From Myxosarcina sp. GA_180221_E-2-1-MAG-40_15 (GTDB lineage: Bacteria; Cyanobacteriota; Cyanobacteriia; Cyanobacteriales; Xenococcaceae), in the NCBI GenBank assembly GCA_020692205.1, contig JAIMKV010000003.1, forward strand, positions 34,942-98,941: a DNA stretch of 64,000 nt, written 5' to 3'. Of the stretch, positions 16,729-24,770 are shown piece by piece. The notes under the pieces are model-generated. The model had not been told where the DNA came from. It made no database searches and saw nothing but the letters and a program-made list of their open reading frames with translations. How positions within the stretch are numbered: position 1 is the stretch's first letter; each line of letters starts with the position of its first letter. Both the position numbers and the translations under genes were made by a program.

Positions 16729-17250
16729 CTAGACTGATGCTCTCTCCACTTTTCTAATAACGTGCTTGACAGTTTTCTTGACAGTTTCCTTGACAGTTTT
16801 CTTGACAGTTTCCTTGACAGTTTTTTTGAACTGACCAATAAAGAGCCTGATTACTTCTTGAGGTAGATACATATCTGAGATATAGATTACCCTTTCATTT
16901 TGCTGATGTAAGGCTTGAATTTTTCTTTGGGTTGCTGGTACAGGACGTAAACTAGATAGTTCTACTTCTATTTCTTGCTGTTTAGCTTTCTCGACATCAT
17001 CTAGTGACCAGTTTAAAGAAGGGGCAAGGCAATCGTATATTTGTTGTAAAGTTACTTCATCTGTAGCTGATGTTTGTCTCGCATTCTTTTCTGCCTCGAT
17101 TCTCAAGTTTCTCCAATCCTGAGCTGCAATTGAAATTAAATTTTCCTGTTGTAATTGATGACCTACTTTCCAGAATAGATCTTTTGGTTTAGCCCAGATC
17201 CGAGTCAGGACTGTATCGAATACATCGAATGAATAGATTTTATTGCTCAT
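16729..17250 (-). CDS. HAD-superfamily N-terminal domain, truncated, with repeat tail
   Basis: Residues 1-140 match the front of a HAD-like family seen in cyanobacterial polysaccharide loci: motif I SFDVFDTVLTR (Asp9) and motif II VIYISDMYLP. The parts carrying motifs III (Lys) and IV (acidic pair) are missing. Instead the frame runs into residues 142-162, five copies of a 4-residue unit (KTVK/ETVK), and stops after HVIRKVERASV. The protein is therefore probably not an active phosphatase. The tail resembles QFQKTVKERAKKL at the end of the DUF115-like protein three genes upstream, suggesting recombination between gene ends. The role is unknown. Confidence 0.6.
   Translation of the reverse strand: MSNKIYSFDVFDTVLTRIWAKPKDLFWKVGHQLQQENLISIAAQDWRNLRIEAEKNARQTSATDEVTLQQIYDCLAPSLNWSLDDVEKAKQQEIEVELSSLRPVPATQRKIQALHQQNERVIYISDMYLPQEVIRLFIGQFKKTVKETVKKTVKETVKKTVKHVIRKVERASV
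16765..16824 (-). repeat. Five-copy 12-bp tandem repeat inside a coding region
   Basis: The plus strand reads CTTGACAGTTTT and CTTGACAGTTTC alternately, five units in all, with no other variation. The unit is a whole number of codons, so copy-number change would keep frame and lengthen or shorten the basic tail by four residues per copy. Confidence 0.9.
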
Positions 17251-17340
17251 AAATTCCTAGGATCATTACTACAATAAATTGCTCGACTAGGTCATCAGTA
17301 AAGGTGCATAATTGTCGTTCTTTTAAATTTATTTTATATC

Positions 17341-18111
17341 TCAGACTTGATAAATTCGTTGTAGCAATTTTTTGGGCAAGGATAAAAAGTTACCCGTACG
17401 TGGAAACTCAAAAATAACGTTAAATAATCGGCGGTACTTGCCTTCAGGACAGTTTAAAGGTTTTACGCCGTGCCAAGCATTAGGAGTATTTTTAAACAAA
17501 AAGCTATGGTTATTAGTAAACTTAGTTGGTATCGCCGTAGTGAAATCATTAAAATCTGGATTCATGATATCTTTAAGCTTGTTTCCCAGCACCAACGTCG
17601 AACCGTCCCAGGATGTATCCCAGTCATCGCTAGTATTAAAATAAAAAATATGAGTGCCAGCTTTCTGTTCGGCATCTTTGTGCGGAGAAACTTCAGAATT
17701 AGTAACTCCCACGTGCCAAGCATAGCGAATTTGGAAATCTGCCACCTCAAACAGAGATTTAACAAAATTATGATAAATTTGACTGGTTTCTAATTCATGG
17801 ACAAACACTTGCCAGCTTGCAGGCAAGTCTTTCTTGTTGATAATGCCCCGATCTTGATGCTCTACTTGACGATAAACAGATGTCTGGTAAGCAAGATAAT
17901 AGCGATCGTGAGGTCTTTGACCATAAACTCTTTCTATCCCTTGGTGATTTTCAAATAGTTCTAATGAAGGAAAGTCTTTTAATAGCTGTTGAAAACCTTC
18001 TAATGTTAGCAAGTTATGGAAATTATACCAGGGAAAAGGCTGATTGTGAATAAAAGATTTTGCCTCAAAAGATTGTAATAATTCGTAATTAATAAAACTG
18101 TTATCGAGCAT
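17341..18111 (-). CDS. 2-oxoglutarate/Fe(II) oxygenase-like protein
   Basis: The 256-residue protein shows the metal triad of 2OG-Fe(II) dioxygenases: H-x-D in SEVSPHKDAEQKAGT, a distal His in TPNAWHGVKPL, and an Arg in GKYRRLFNVIFEF that should hold 2-oxoglutarate. The strand HIFYFNTSDDWD between them fits the jelly-roll. Such enzymes hydroxylate sugars, peptides or small metabolites; here a modification of a polysaccharide building block is the likeliest reading, but the substrate is unknown. It stands between the truncated HAD gene and the FkbM-type methyltransferase in the same orientation. Confidence 0.7.
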   Translation of the reverse strand: MLDNSFINYELLQSFEAKSFIHNQPFPWYNFHNLLTLEGFQQLLKDFPSLELFENHQGIERVYGQRPHDRYYLAYQTSVYRQVEHQDRGIINKKDLPASWQVFVHELETSQIYHNFVKSLFEVADFQIRYAWHVGVTNSEVSPHKDAEQKAGTHIFYFNTSDDWDTSWDGSTLVLGNKLKDIMNPDFNDFTTAIPTKFTNNHSFLFKNTPNAWHGVKPLNCPEGKYRRLFNVIFEFPRTGNFLSLPKKLLQRIYQV

Positions 18112-18187
18112 GATCTTGATCTCTCAAAAACTATTGATAATGTTTAATTATTTAATTTAGATCATTAACAATATAATATTAGTTAGC

Positions 18188-19069
18188 CTAGCTTGCAGGT
18201 TGGCGTTGAAAAATATAATTGAACAATCCAGGTGTTATGCGCGGATGCTTAGAGTGTAATTTAAAACCTTTATCTAATAAATAATTAGTGACTTCTTGTT
18301 CTCTTTCGCCCTCAGATAGCTCGACTATAATGCTGCGCACCAAGGGATTAGCTAAAGTTTGAGCTGCTCCTTTTAAAACTAAAAATTCAATTCCATCTAC
18401 ATCAATTTTAAGGTGATTGGGTACTAGTAGCCCAAAGTTTGCGATTAAGTCATCAATTTGATAACTTAAAATATATTGTTTCAAGACAGGCTTAAAAGTT
18501 TTGCCTTGTTCATCAATAGCCTCTCCTAAAGTATTTTGCGCTCTGCCCACAATAAGACTGCTGTAATTAAAGCTATCAAGAGTAGTTTTATCAGATAAAG
18601 CAATTTGTAAAGGAATTATATTATCTTGGCATTTATTCAGATGAATATTCTTACACAGTTGACTAAAGTTCATAAATGCTGGTTCAAACGCATATACCTG
18701 AACTTGATCCTTTAAAAATTTGGCAGCGACAAAAGAGTAAACGCCAACATTAGCACCTATGTCGTAAAAAACATCCCCAGGTTGTAAAAAGTTTTCAATC
18801 CACTGTACTGTATCAGGCTCTTTTTTACATGAATTAATTCTTACCTTATATTCGGTTTTTGAATCAATATTGAGCCAAATATCGCACCGCTCATAATCCA
18901 TTTTTTCAATGACATTCATTTCTGAATTTAAGTCTAATTTTAATGCGGGCGATAATATTTTAACTGGCGACAAAAGAAAACTTTTGGTTAACCTAAATCC
19001 CTCTTTTTTGCTCTGAGCCAAATCTTGGCATTGTTTTTTGGTAAGCATTTTACTTAGTAAATTTTTCAT
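18188..19069 (-). CDS. FkbM-family methyltransferase
   Basis: This is a class I SAM-dependent methyltransferase of 293 residues. The SAM-binding motif I is DVFYDIGANVGVYSF (residues 99-113), followed by VYAFEPAFMNFSQL, and the FkbM block LKIDVDGIEFLVLKGA near residue 220. FkbM enzymes commonly O-methylate sugars in polysaccharide and antibiotic pathways. It lies in the transferase run, 30 bases from the next gene upstream, consistent with co-transcription. The exact hydroxyl methylated is unknown. Confidence 0.85.
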   Translation of the reverse strand: MKNLLSKMLTKKQCQDLAQSKKEGFRLTKSFLLSPVKILSPALKLDLNSEMNVIEKMDYERCDIWLNIDSKTEYKVRINSCKKEPDTVQWIENFLQPGDVFYDIGANVGVYSFVAAKFLKDQVQVYAFEPAFMNFSQLCKNIHLNKCQDNIIPLQIALSDKTTLDSFNYSSLIVGRAQNTLGEAIDEQGKTFKPVLKQYILSYQIDDLIANFGLLVPNHLKIDVDGIEFLVLKGAAQTLANPLVRSIIVELSEGEREQEVTNYLLDKGFKLHSKHPRITPGLFNYIFQRQPAS

Positions 19070-19098
19070 TTTTTAATCTAGATTACTTATGTATTTAA

Positions 19099-20115
19099 TT
19101 AAGCAAGTAAGGTTTGAAATAAAGTAGACCATTGAGAAACAACTCTATTTTGATTGTATTTAGCTAAAATATATTTTTTGCCTTGCTCGATATGCTGCTG
19201 ACGCAGTTTTGAATTGAGTGCATATTGATATAGATTTGTTTCCCAATCAGAGAATAAAACAAATTTGCTAAACTCTTCGTAACTAGGAATTTGATCTGCT
19301 ACAACTGGAACACCTAGCAGCAGAGATAAAACTAAACGATTGTTAGTTTTACATCGGGTTAGATGATTTAGACTGACTGGGATAATACAGACATCGTTCT
19401 GGCTAAAGATATAAGGAAAAGTTGAGAGCTGCCAACGATAATATTTCACGGGAATTTTGGCAGCAGAAACATACTGTTTAAAACTATTTTTTGAATTACT
19501 AATTACTGTTAACTTGAGCGGTAGCTTTTGATGTATTTTTTCTAGAGCAGGTAGTACTTTGACCAAATCTATCATTCCATAGGGGGGGGTTGTGGTGCCA
19601 GCATTACCATACCAAACTATCTTAAAATAATTGTGTTTGATTTTGGCAAATTTATGCCTAAGTCTTAGATATTCTTGACCCAAAATGTTAATTTTTGGTG
19701 GTTCAAGTGCATCATCAATTACTACTGGTATCTTGTCAGTTTTTTCACTAATTAGTTTTTTTAATTCTGGTGTAGATACAGAAACTACATCGACAAGATT
19801 AAGCATTGTTTGTAATTTTGCTTGTCTTTCGGCAAGAGCTAATGGATCTTCAAGTCGATAATAAAAATGATTATCGCATAAATCAAAGATAGTTATTACA
19901 CCCTGGTTTTTAAGTGTTTTTACTAGTTCTAAACTTTCTTGATCGTATAGTTTTTGAAAAACTACTATTTGATACTTGTCTAAATTTTTACGGTTAAATA
20001 TCTCGCACGACCACCCTTTTTGTCTAAGATACTTGCAGGGTAAAAAAGCGCGATATCTAAAACTAGCTGACTTAATGTCTCCAGGTGATTTCCAGGCAAT
20101 CATGTACTTATTCAT
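19099..20115 (-). CDS. Glycosyltransferase, GT4-like
   Basis: The 338-residue protein has a GT-B look: an N-terminal half with SASFRYRAFLPCKYLR and VVFQKLYDQESLEL, a linker around residue 150, and a C-terminal nucleotide-sugar half with FKIVWYGNAGTTTPPYGM and CIIPVSLNHLTRCKTNNRL, then LSLLLGVPVVADQIPSY. The usual E-x7-E motif is modified, with Lys/Asn in place of the first Glu, which occurs in some relatives. It probably acts on a lipid-linked oligosaccharide at the inner membrane. Donor and acceptor are unknown. Confidence 0.65.
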   Translation of the reverse strand: MNKYMIAWKSPGDIKSASFRYRAFLPCKYLRQKGWSCEIFNRKNLDKYQIVVFQKLYDQESLELVKTLKNQGVITIFDLCDNHFYYRLEDPLALAERQAKLQTMLNLVDVVSVSTPELKKLISEKTDKIPVVIDDALEPPKINILGQEYLRLRHKFAKIKHNYFKIVWYGNAGTTTPPYGMIDLVKVLPALEKIHQKLPLKLTVISNSKNSFKQYVSAAKIPVKYYRWQLSTFPYIFSQNDVCIIPVSLNHLTRCKTNNRLVLSLLLGVPVVADQIPSYEEFSKFVLFSDWETNLYQYALNSKLRQQHIEQGKKYILAKYNQNRVVSQWSTLFQTLLA

Positions 20116-20208
20116 TAGCTAAATACTTTATTTGATCAAGACTCAGGTAACCTTTTCTCGCCGATCATTTGGACTCTTGCCCGTGGTGTAAAAAGAGCAA
20201 ATATTCAA

Positions 20209-21063
20209 CTAAAGACGAGTTAATTTTTTTGCCCGCTCCTTAACAGTTTTTTGAAACTGACTGAGATAATATTTAGAGTAACTTCGCCAACTTATCTTTT
20301 CAGAAAGATCAAGATTATTGTCAATCAGCTGAGGCTGATTAAGTTCTTGACACAGATATTTAAAGTCTTCTTCAGGATTAGACAGACCCATAAAAGGGGT
20401 TAGACTAATAAGATTAACGCCACGTTCTCTCAACGCAGTTCGTACTTCGGTTAAACCTTCGTAGTATTGTTTGTATCGCTGATTGGGGTCAACTCCTTTC
20501 CATCTAACGTGCTGATTGTGGGCATGATGATTGGCAAGTAACGAGCAGTTATCACAGCCGACTAAGATAATATTTTTAGCCCCCATATTTGCGGCTAAGC
20601 ATACTCCTGCATTAGATACAGAACCCCAGAAGTATAAATAATTTTCGGTGGGTTGCTTGAGCCAATCAATTACTCTACCGCGATCGCATGGTAAATTAGG
20701 AGGTTGAGTATTAAGACGACCAGGTTGATGATAATCAAAAAAGTAAAAGTTATTTTTAGCATACTCGATCAGTTCAGGAGATGTTACTCCTTTGAGCCTA
20801 ATTCCCGCTTCAGTTTTAAAATATCCTGAAATCCAGGTAATTTCTGGGTGTGCTTGCTCCTGCGGCATAAATTCAGGAATATTTAGGTCAGGATGAGTAG
20901 TAATACCATAATGTACGGGGACTACTTTCCATGCCATATTCAAGCCAATAACGATCTTTCCTGCCAGAAAAGATAAAGGAAAAACCCGTAAACTAGCTCC
21001 AGTGCCAACAATATAAATATCGCTACCTGGGTACTTGCCGTAAAGTTCAGAGACAAATTTCAT
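20209..21063 (-). CDS. DUF115/MptE-like protein
   Basis: The 284-residue protein has the N-terminal SDIYIVGTGASLRVFPLSFL and the central NAGVCLAANMGAKNIILVGCDNC, which resemble DUF115 proteins (6-hydroxymethylpterin pyrophosphokinase MptE-like fold, also found with flagellin and surface glycan genes). In surface-glycan loci this family is suspected to transfer acidic sugars, but that is not shown here. The basic C-terminus (QFQKTVKERAKKL) resembles the repeat tail of the truncated HAD protein. It lies in the minus-strand transferase run. Confidence 0.6.
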   Translation of the reverse strand: MKFVSELYGKYPGSDIYIVGTGASLRVFPLSFLAGKIVIGLNMAWKVVPVHYGITTHPDLNIPEFMPQEQAHPEITWISGYFKTEAGIRLKGVTSPELIEYAKNNFYFFDYHQPGRLNTQPPNLPCDRGRVIDWLKQPTENYLYFWGSVSNAGVCLAANMGAKNIILVGCDNCSLLANHHAHNQHVRWKGVDPNQRYKQYYEGLTEVRTALRERGVNLISLTPFMGLSNPEEDFKYLCQELNQPQLIDNNLDLSEKISWRSYSKYYLSQFQKTVKERAKKLTRL

Positions 21064-21115
21064 AATTCATCGTCAATTTAAAGTAAATATTAGTTAATTC
21101 ACGCCGTATCCTGTC

Positions 21116-22033
21116 TTATTCATAGGAGTATTGCAGCATTTGGAGAGTATCTTTACGTATATGGTTGTTTGCCATCTCTGAAACCAGTAACTCTTCGGTG
21201 AAAATGCCTTCGGCTAAACATTCTCGTAATAAGGAGAAAAAAAGCTTTTCTTGGTTGGAGTCTGGATGCTTATAGTATAGATGAGAAGGATAATATTTTT
21301 TACCCTGAACCCAAGCTTTCGTCCTTTTAATCCATGGTACTGGGATCAAGCCCCATTTTTTAGGAATGGTCGATTTTCGATTGGGGCGATTAAAGTCAAT
21401 TGGTAATCCAGTTTTCCAGGGCTGAGTCTCACGTCTTGTATTGTGTAGTAGTTTAGTTTGCTCATTGAGAGTGTCTAGGTGATTCCATTCTTCTTCTAAA
21501 AGCCCGATGCTATCTTCTGGTTCCATTAACAAACGTGTCCAAGGTTGATAGTCACGCTCGAAGTTAAACATTTCGGCAATGTGCTTTTCCCATTGCCAAT
21601 GAGTCAATTTACTACAGTCAAGCAACATTACGCTCGTGCCATAAAAGGGAGCTGTATTATTATCTTCTGGGCAAATTTTGCGACAAAAGATGGCTTTACC
21701 TTCCATATCGCGAGTCAACAACTCATAGACATCAGTCAAGGCAAAGATATCTGGATCAATCACAATTGCTCTTCCTTGATAATTCATTAGTTGAGGCGGC
21801 AGAAAGCGTAGAGGAGTGAAAGACTGAAGATCCCAGTTATGCCAAATGGGTTTTTTTCCACCGCGTAGGTGAGGTTGACCTTCGCGCTCGTACAGGCAAG
21901 GATAGTCTTCTAGGTGCAGGATTTTGACCTCGAATTTGTCGCGATTAGGCGACATCTTTTTGATGGCGTATTCGGCTACTTTAGCCCCTACATACTGTTG
22001 GGCATTGGTGTGAATAAAAACAGTTGGTTTCAT
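21116..22033 (-). CDS. GT8-like glycosyltransferase
   Basis: The 305-residue protein starts PTVFIHTNAQQYVGAKVAEYAIKK, typical of a GT-A donor-binding strand, and carries a DxD variant in GRAIVIDPDIFALTDVYEL. The segment TKLLHNTRRETQPWK matches the similar block in the protein at 15793. The C-terminus is basic and aromatic. It is likely a cytoplasmic transferase of the surface polysaccharide. It shares the run with the methyltransferase at 22069, 36 bases away. Confidence 0.7.
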   Translation of the reverse strand: MKPTVFIHTNAQQYVGAKVAEYAIKKMSPNRDKFEVKILHLEDYPCLYEREGQPHLRGGKKPIWHNWDLQSFTPLRFLPPQLMNYQGRAIVIDPDIFALTDVYELLTRDMEGKAIFCRKICPEDNNTAPFYGTSVMLLDCSKLTHWQWEKHIAEMFNFERDYQPWTRLLMEPEDSIGLLEEEWNHLDTLNEQTKLLHNTRRETQPWKTGLPIDFNRPNRKSTIPKKWGLIPVPWIKRTKAWVQGKKYYPSHLYYKHPDSNQEKLFFSLLRECLAEGIFTEELLVSEMANNHIRKDTLQMLQYSYE

Positions 22034-22068
22034 CGTTCAATACCTACTTAAATTTAAATAAATTGCAT

Positions 22069-22809
22069 TCAAATTTTGGGAATACCCACTAATATATAAA
22101 AATTGTCTTCGTGGACTTTGCCATCTTTTCTGGGTATGGGCAGTAATATTTCTTGTTGTACAGATAGATAAAATGAGACTAAATCTCGAATCTCCTCAAT
22201 AGTAAATTCCTTGACATGATATTTCGATACCAGTTCAGGACTAATAAATAAAGGAGTCCCCGTCAAAACTAAACCGTTAGGTTTGACTATATTTACCGCA
22301 GCTTGCAGTAATTCCTCTGGTTGCGGTAAATGTTCGATGACATCCATCGAGTAAACTAAATCGAATTTTTCGGTAACACCGAGGGTTTTGGCGTTTATTT
22401 TGCTAATGGGAGCTTGCATAAACTCGCAGTTTGTTGTTTTTGCTTGGGCGGCTTTTGATTTGGCTAAACGAATTGCCTCGTAGTCGGCATCTACCCCCAC
22501 AATATATCTGCATTTATCTGCTAAAAAAGCAGCGTATGCACCATCTCCACAGCCAATATCAAGACAATTATCTTCGCCTGATAAATATGAGCTAACTACT
22601 TCGACTTTGGATCGGTAATATTCATCGTTGGCTAACTCTTCCCAGTGATAAGCTCCCTTTTTGGCATATTTATCAAACCCAATAAAGTTTTGATCTTTGG
22701 TTTGCTTTAGTTTCCTGATTATTTTATTGATTTTTGGCTGAATTATATTAAGCATAGTCATCTTTTTGCTAACAGTACTAAATTGTTCTGATTCACCAAC
22801 AGTTACCAC
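22069..22809 (-). CDS. Class I SAM-dependent methyltransferase
   Basis: This is a Methyltransf_11/UbiG-like enzyme: motif I NCLDIGCGDGAYAAFLA (about residue 81), the acidic post-I GVDADYEAIRLAK, and motif II/III region FDLVYSMDVIEHLPQP. The product is 246 residues from the GTG at 22809; an in-frame ATG at 22761 would remove 16 and lacks a clear ribosome site, so the start is open. Within a polysaccharide locus a sugar methyltransferase is likely. Confidence 0.75.
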   Translation of the reverse strand: MVTVGESEQFSTVSKKMTMLNIIQPKINKIIRKLKQTKDQNFIGFDKYAKKGAYHWEELANDEYYRSKVEVVSSYLSGEDNCLDIGCGDGAYAAFLADKCRYIVGVDADYEAIRLAKSKAAQAKTTNCEFMQAPISKINAKTLGVTEKFDLVYSMDVIEHLPQPEELLQAAVNIVKPNGLVLTGTPLFISPELVSKYHVKEFTIEEIRDLVSFYLSVQQEILLPIPRKDGKVHEDNFYILVGIPKI

Positions 22810-22916
22810 AGACTCCGAATCTCATCATGAAGTTATTTTTGATTTAGAATATTGAATTCGGTCTGAAACACTAGAGTGCTGTCAAACAAGATCAAGACAA
22901 TCTATAGCTTCTAGCG

Positions 22917-24731
22917 TTAAACATTCATAGTTTCAACAACTACCTCTTGGTAACTACCCGACTTGGCTATACGACCTTGGTTTAACAGGTAAATGCGATC
23001 GCAATGTTCTACCGTAGAAAGACGATGAGCAATAATTATTAAAGTTTTGGTGCCAGCTAAAGATTTAATTGCCTCGCTAACTAAACGTTCTGTTTCATTG
23101 TCTAGGGCAGAAGTAGCTTCGTCGAGAACTAAAATTTCTCGTTCATGGTATAGCGCCCGGGCAATCCCAATACGTTGCCTTTGTCCGCCAGACAAACGGA
23201 TTCCTCTTTCTCCTACCTCCGTTTTAATGCCTTGGGGTAATTGAGTAATTAGTTCTTCAAGCTGTGCCGCTTTGAGGGCTTTGTTGATTCTTTGAGGATC
23301 AATTAAGCGATCAGGAACACCAAAAGCAATATTTCTCTCGACCGTTTCGTCAGTTAAAAAAATTGATTGAGGTATGTAGCCAATCATATTCTGCCAAGAG
23401 CGAAGATTATTGTATATGGATTTACCATCTACGAAAATATCCCCAGCTTTCGGCTCTAAAAGACCCAAAATGATATCTACTAGTGTTGTCTTACCAGATC
23501 CAGATTTACCAATAAAGGCGATCGATTGACCTTTTTTAATTCTTAAAGATACATCTTTAACTGCTAACTGAGAACTTTGATCATAACTATAGGTAATCTG
23601 CTCAAGATCGATATAATCGTTAAAAGTCATTGTACTAGCTGGATCTTTGGGCAAACTAACCAAACTACCTATATGAGAATTGGGTTTGAGTTGAGTCAGC
23701 TTGTTGACTCCTTGAGCATCTATCTCTTTAAGATCTAGATACAGCATATTCACAGCATAGTTAGAATTTCTTAATTGGTTGATCGAGCTAAATAGCTGAC
23801 TAGTTGCTGGAATCAAACGCATGGAAGCGATCGCAAAAACCCCCATAATCCCAGTTAGTTCCTGCATATTTTGCTCAAAGAAAACTAGAGACAAAGATAT
23901 AAACAGCATGACAAAGACAATCAAAGCTGTTTCAATCAAAATGCGAGGCAGCATCTGAGAGGTACTAAATAAACTATCTGCTCTGGCAAATTCTCGAGCT
24001 TCTCGAGCCATTTGTGTTTTAAAGTAGGATTCGCAGCCAATAACTCGTGTCTCTTTTAATCCTCCTAAACCATGATTGAGAATGCGAATCATCTCTTGTT
24101 TAGATTCAGATTTAATTTTACCCCATTGTTTAAACTTGTTTCCTAGTAGATTAAACAAAATAAATATTGGTAGTAAAATTGCCGCGATCATTGATAGGAG
24201 CAATAGATCGGTTTTGGCAAGTACTAACAACAAGAACAGCAAAATAATCAAATCAACAGTAGCCTTTAATAGCGGTAGGATACAGGCGCCGGTAAAAGTG
24301 CTGGTTTCAATCAGAATATTTTTAATTAAGGTAGCGGTATTTTTCTTTAAATGAAAAGTATATGGAACTGTTAAATAAGCATTTAATAATCTAGTAATTA
24401 ACAACTGATTTAGCTCGGCAGCATATTGATAGATACTGGCCCAGGACAAAAAATACAGCAAGGATTTAAGACAAAATATTGTCGCAATGCCTATACCTAA
24501 AACAGCAATTACTTGGTTACTATCCTCCAATTCCAGCGATCGATTAACCCAATCGAGCAGAGAAATTTTATGAATGAATTCTGGGTTAGAAGCTATGTTA
24601 AGGAAAGGTCCTATCAGTCCAATGCCTAAAGCCTCTAATACAGATGTTAAAGCGAATACAAACAAAAGTGATAACAGCCCTTTTCTCTTGCCTTCTAGGA
24701 CATACAATACTTTGGAGAAGTATGTAAGCAT
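22917..24731 (-). CDS. ABC exporter with fused membrane and ATPase domains
   Basis: The protein is 604 residues with an N-terminal six-helix membrane domain (about 1-340) and a C-terminal ATPase. The ATPase has Walker A GKSGSGKTTLVDI, Q-loop IPQSIFLTD, signature LSGGQRQRIGIARAL, Walker B EILVLDEATSALD and H-loop AHRLS. Half-transporters of this build include MsbA and the lipid-linked oligosaccharide flippase PglK. Because no Wzx is present in the window and the gene lies beside the chain-length kinase, a PglK-like role in flipping lipid-linked polysaccharide units is attractive, but lipid or peptide export cannot be excluded. Confidence 0.85.
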   Translation of the reverse strand: MLTYFSKVLYVLEGKRKGLLSLLFVFALTSVLEALGIGLIGPFLNIASNPEFIHKISLLDWVNRSLELEDSNQVIAVLGIGIATIFCLKSLLYFLSWASIYQYAAELNQLLITRLLNAYLTVPYTFHLKKNTATLIKNILIETSTFTGACILPLLKATVDLIILLFLLLVLAKTDLLLLSMIAAILLPIFILFNLLGNKFKQWGKIKSESKQEMIRILNHGLGGLKETRVIGCESYFKTQMAREAREFARADSLFSTSQMLPRILIETALIVFVMLFISLSLVFFEQNMQELTGIMGVFAIASMRLIPATSQLFSSINQLRNSNYAVNMLYLDLKEIDAQGVNKLTQLKPNSHIGSLVSLPKDPASTMTFNDYIDLEQITYSYDQSSQLAVKDVSLRIKKGQSIAFIGKSGSGKTTLVDIILGLLEPKAGDIFVDGKSIYNNLRSWQNMIGYIPQSIFLTDETVERNIAFGVPDRLIDPQRINKALKAAQLEELITQLPQGIKTEVGERGIRLSGGQRQRIGIARALYHEREILVLDEATSALDNETERLVSEAIKSLAGTKTLIIIAHRLSTVEHCDRIYLLNQGRIAKSGSYQEVVVETMNV

Positions 24732-24770
24732 ATTGCCGCAATTAATTTTAGTAAAGTTACTTGTTCCTAA

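Noticed and set aside
16765-16824. Regular tandem repeats as a CRISPR array
   Set aside because: Units are 12 bases, directly adjacent without spacers, and lie in a coding frame.
17341-18111. Close paralogy between the two oxygenases of the locus (17341 and 41766)
   Set aside because: Both have a 2OG-Fe(II) triad but the surrounding sequence differs; only the fold class is shared.
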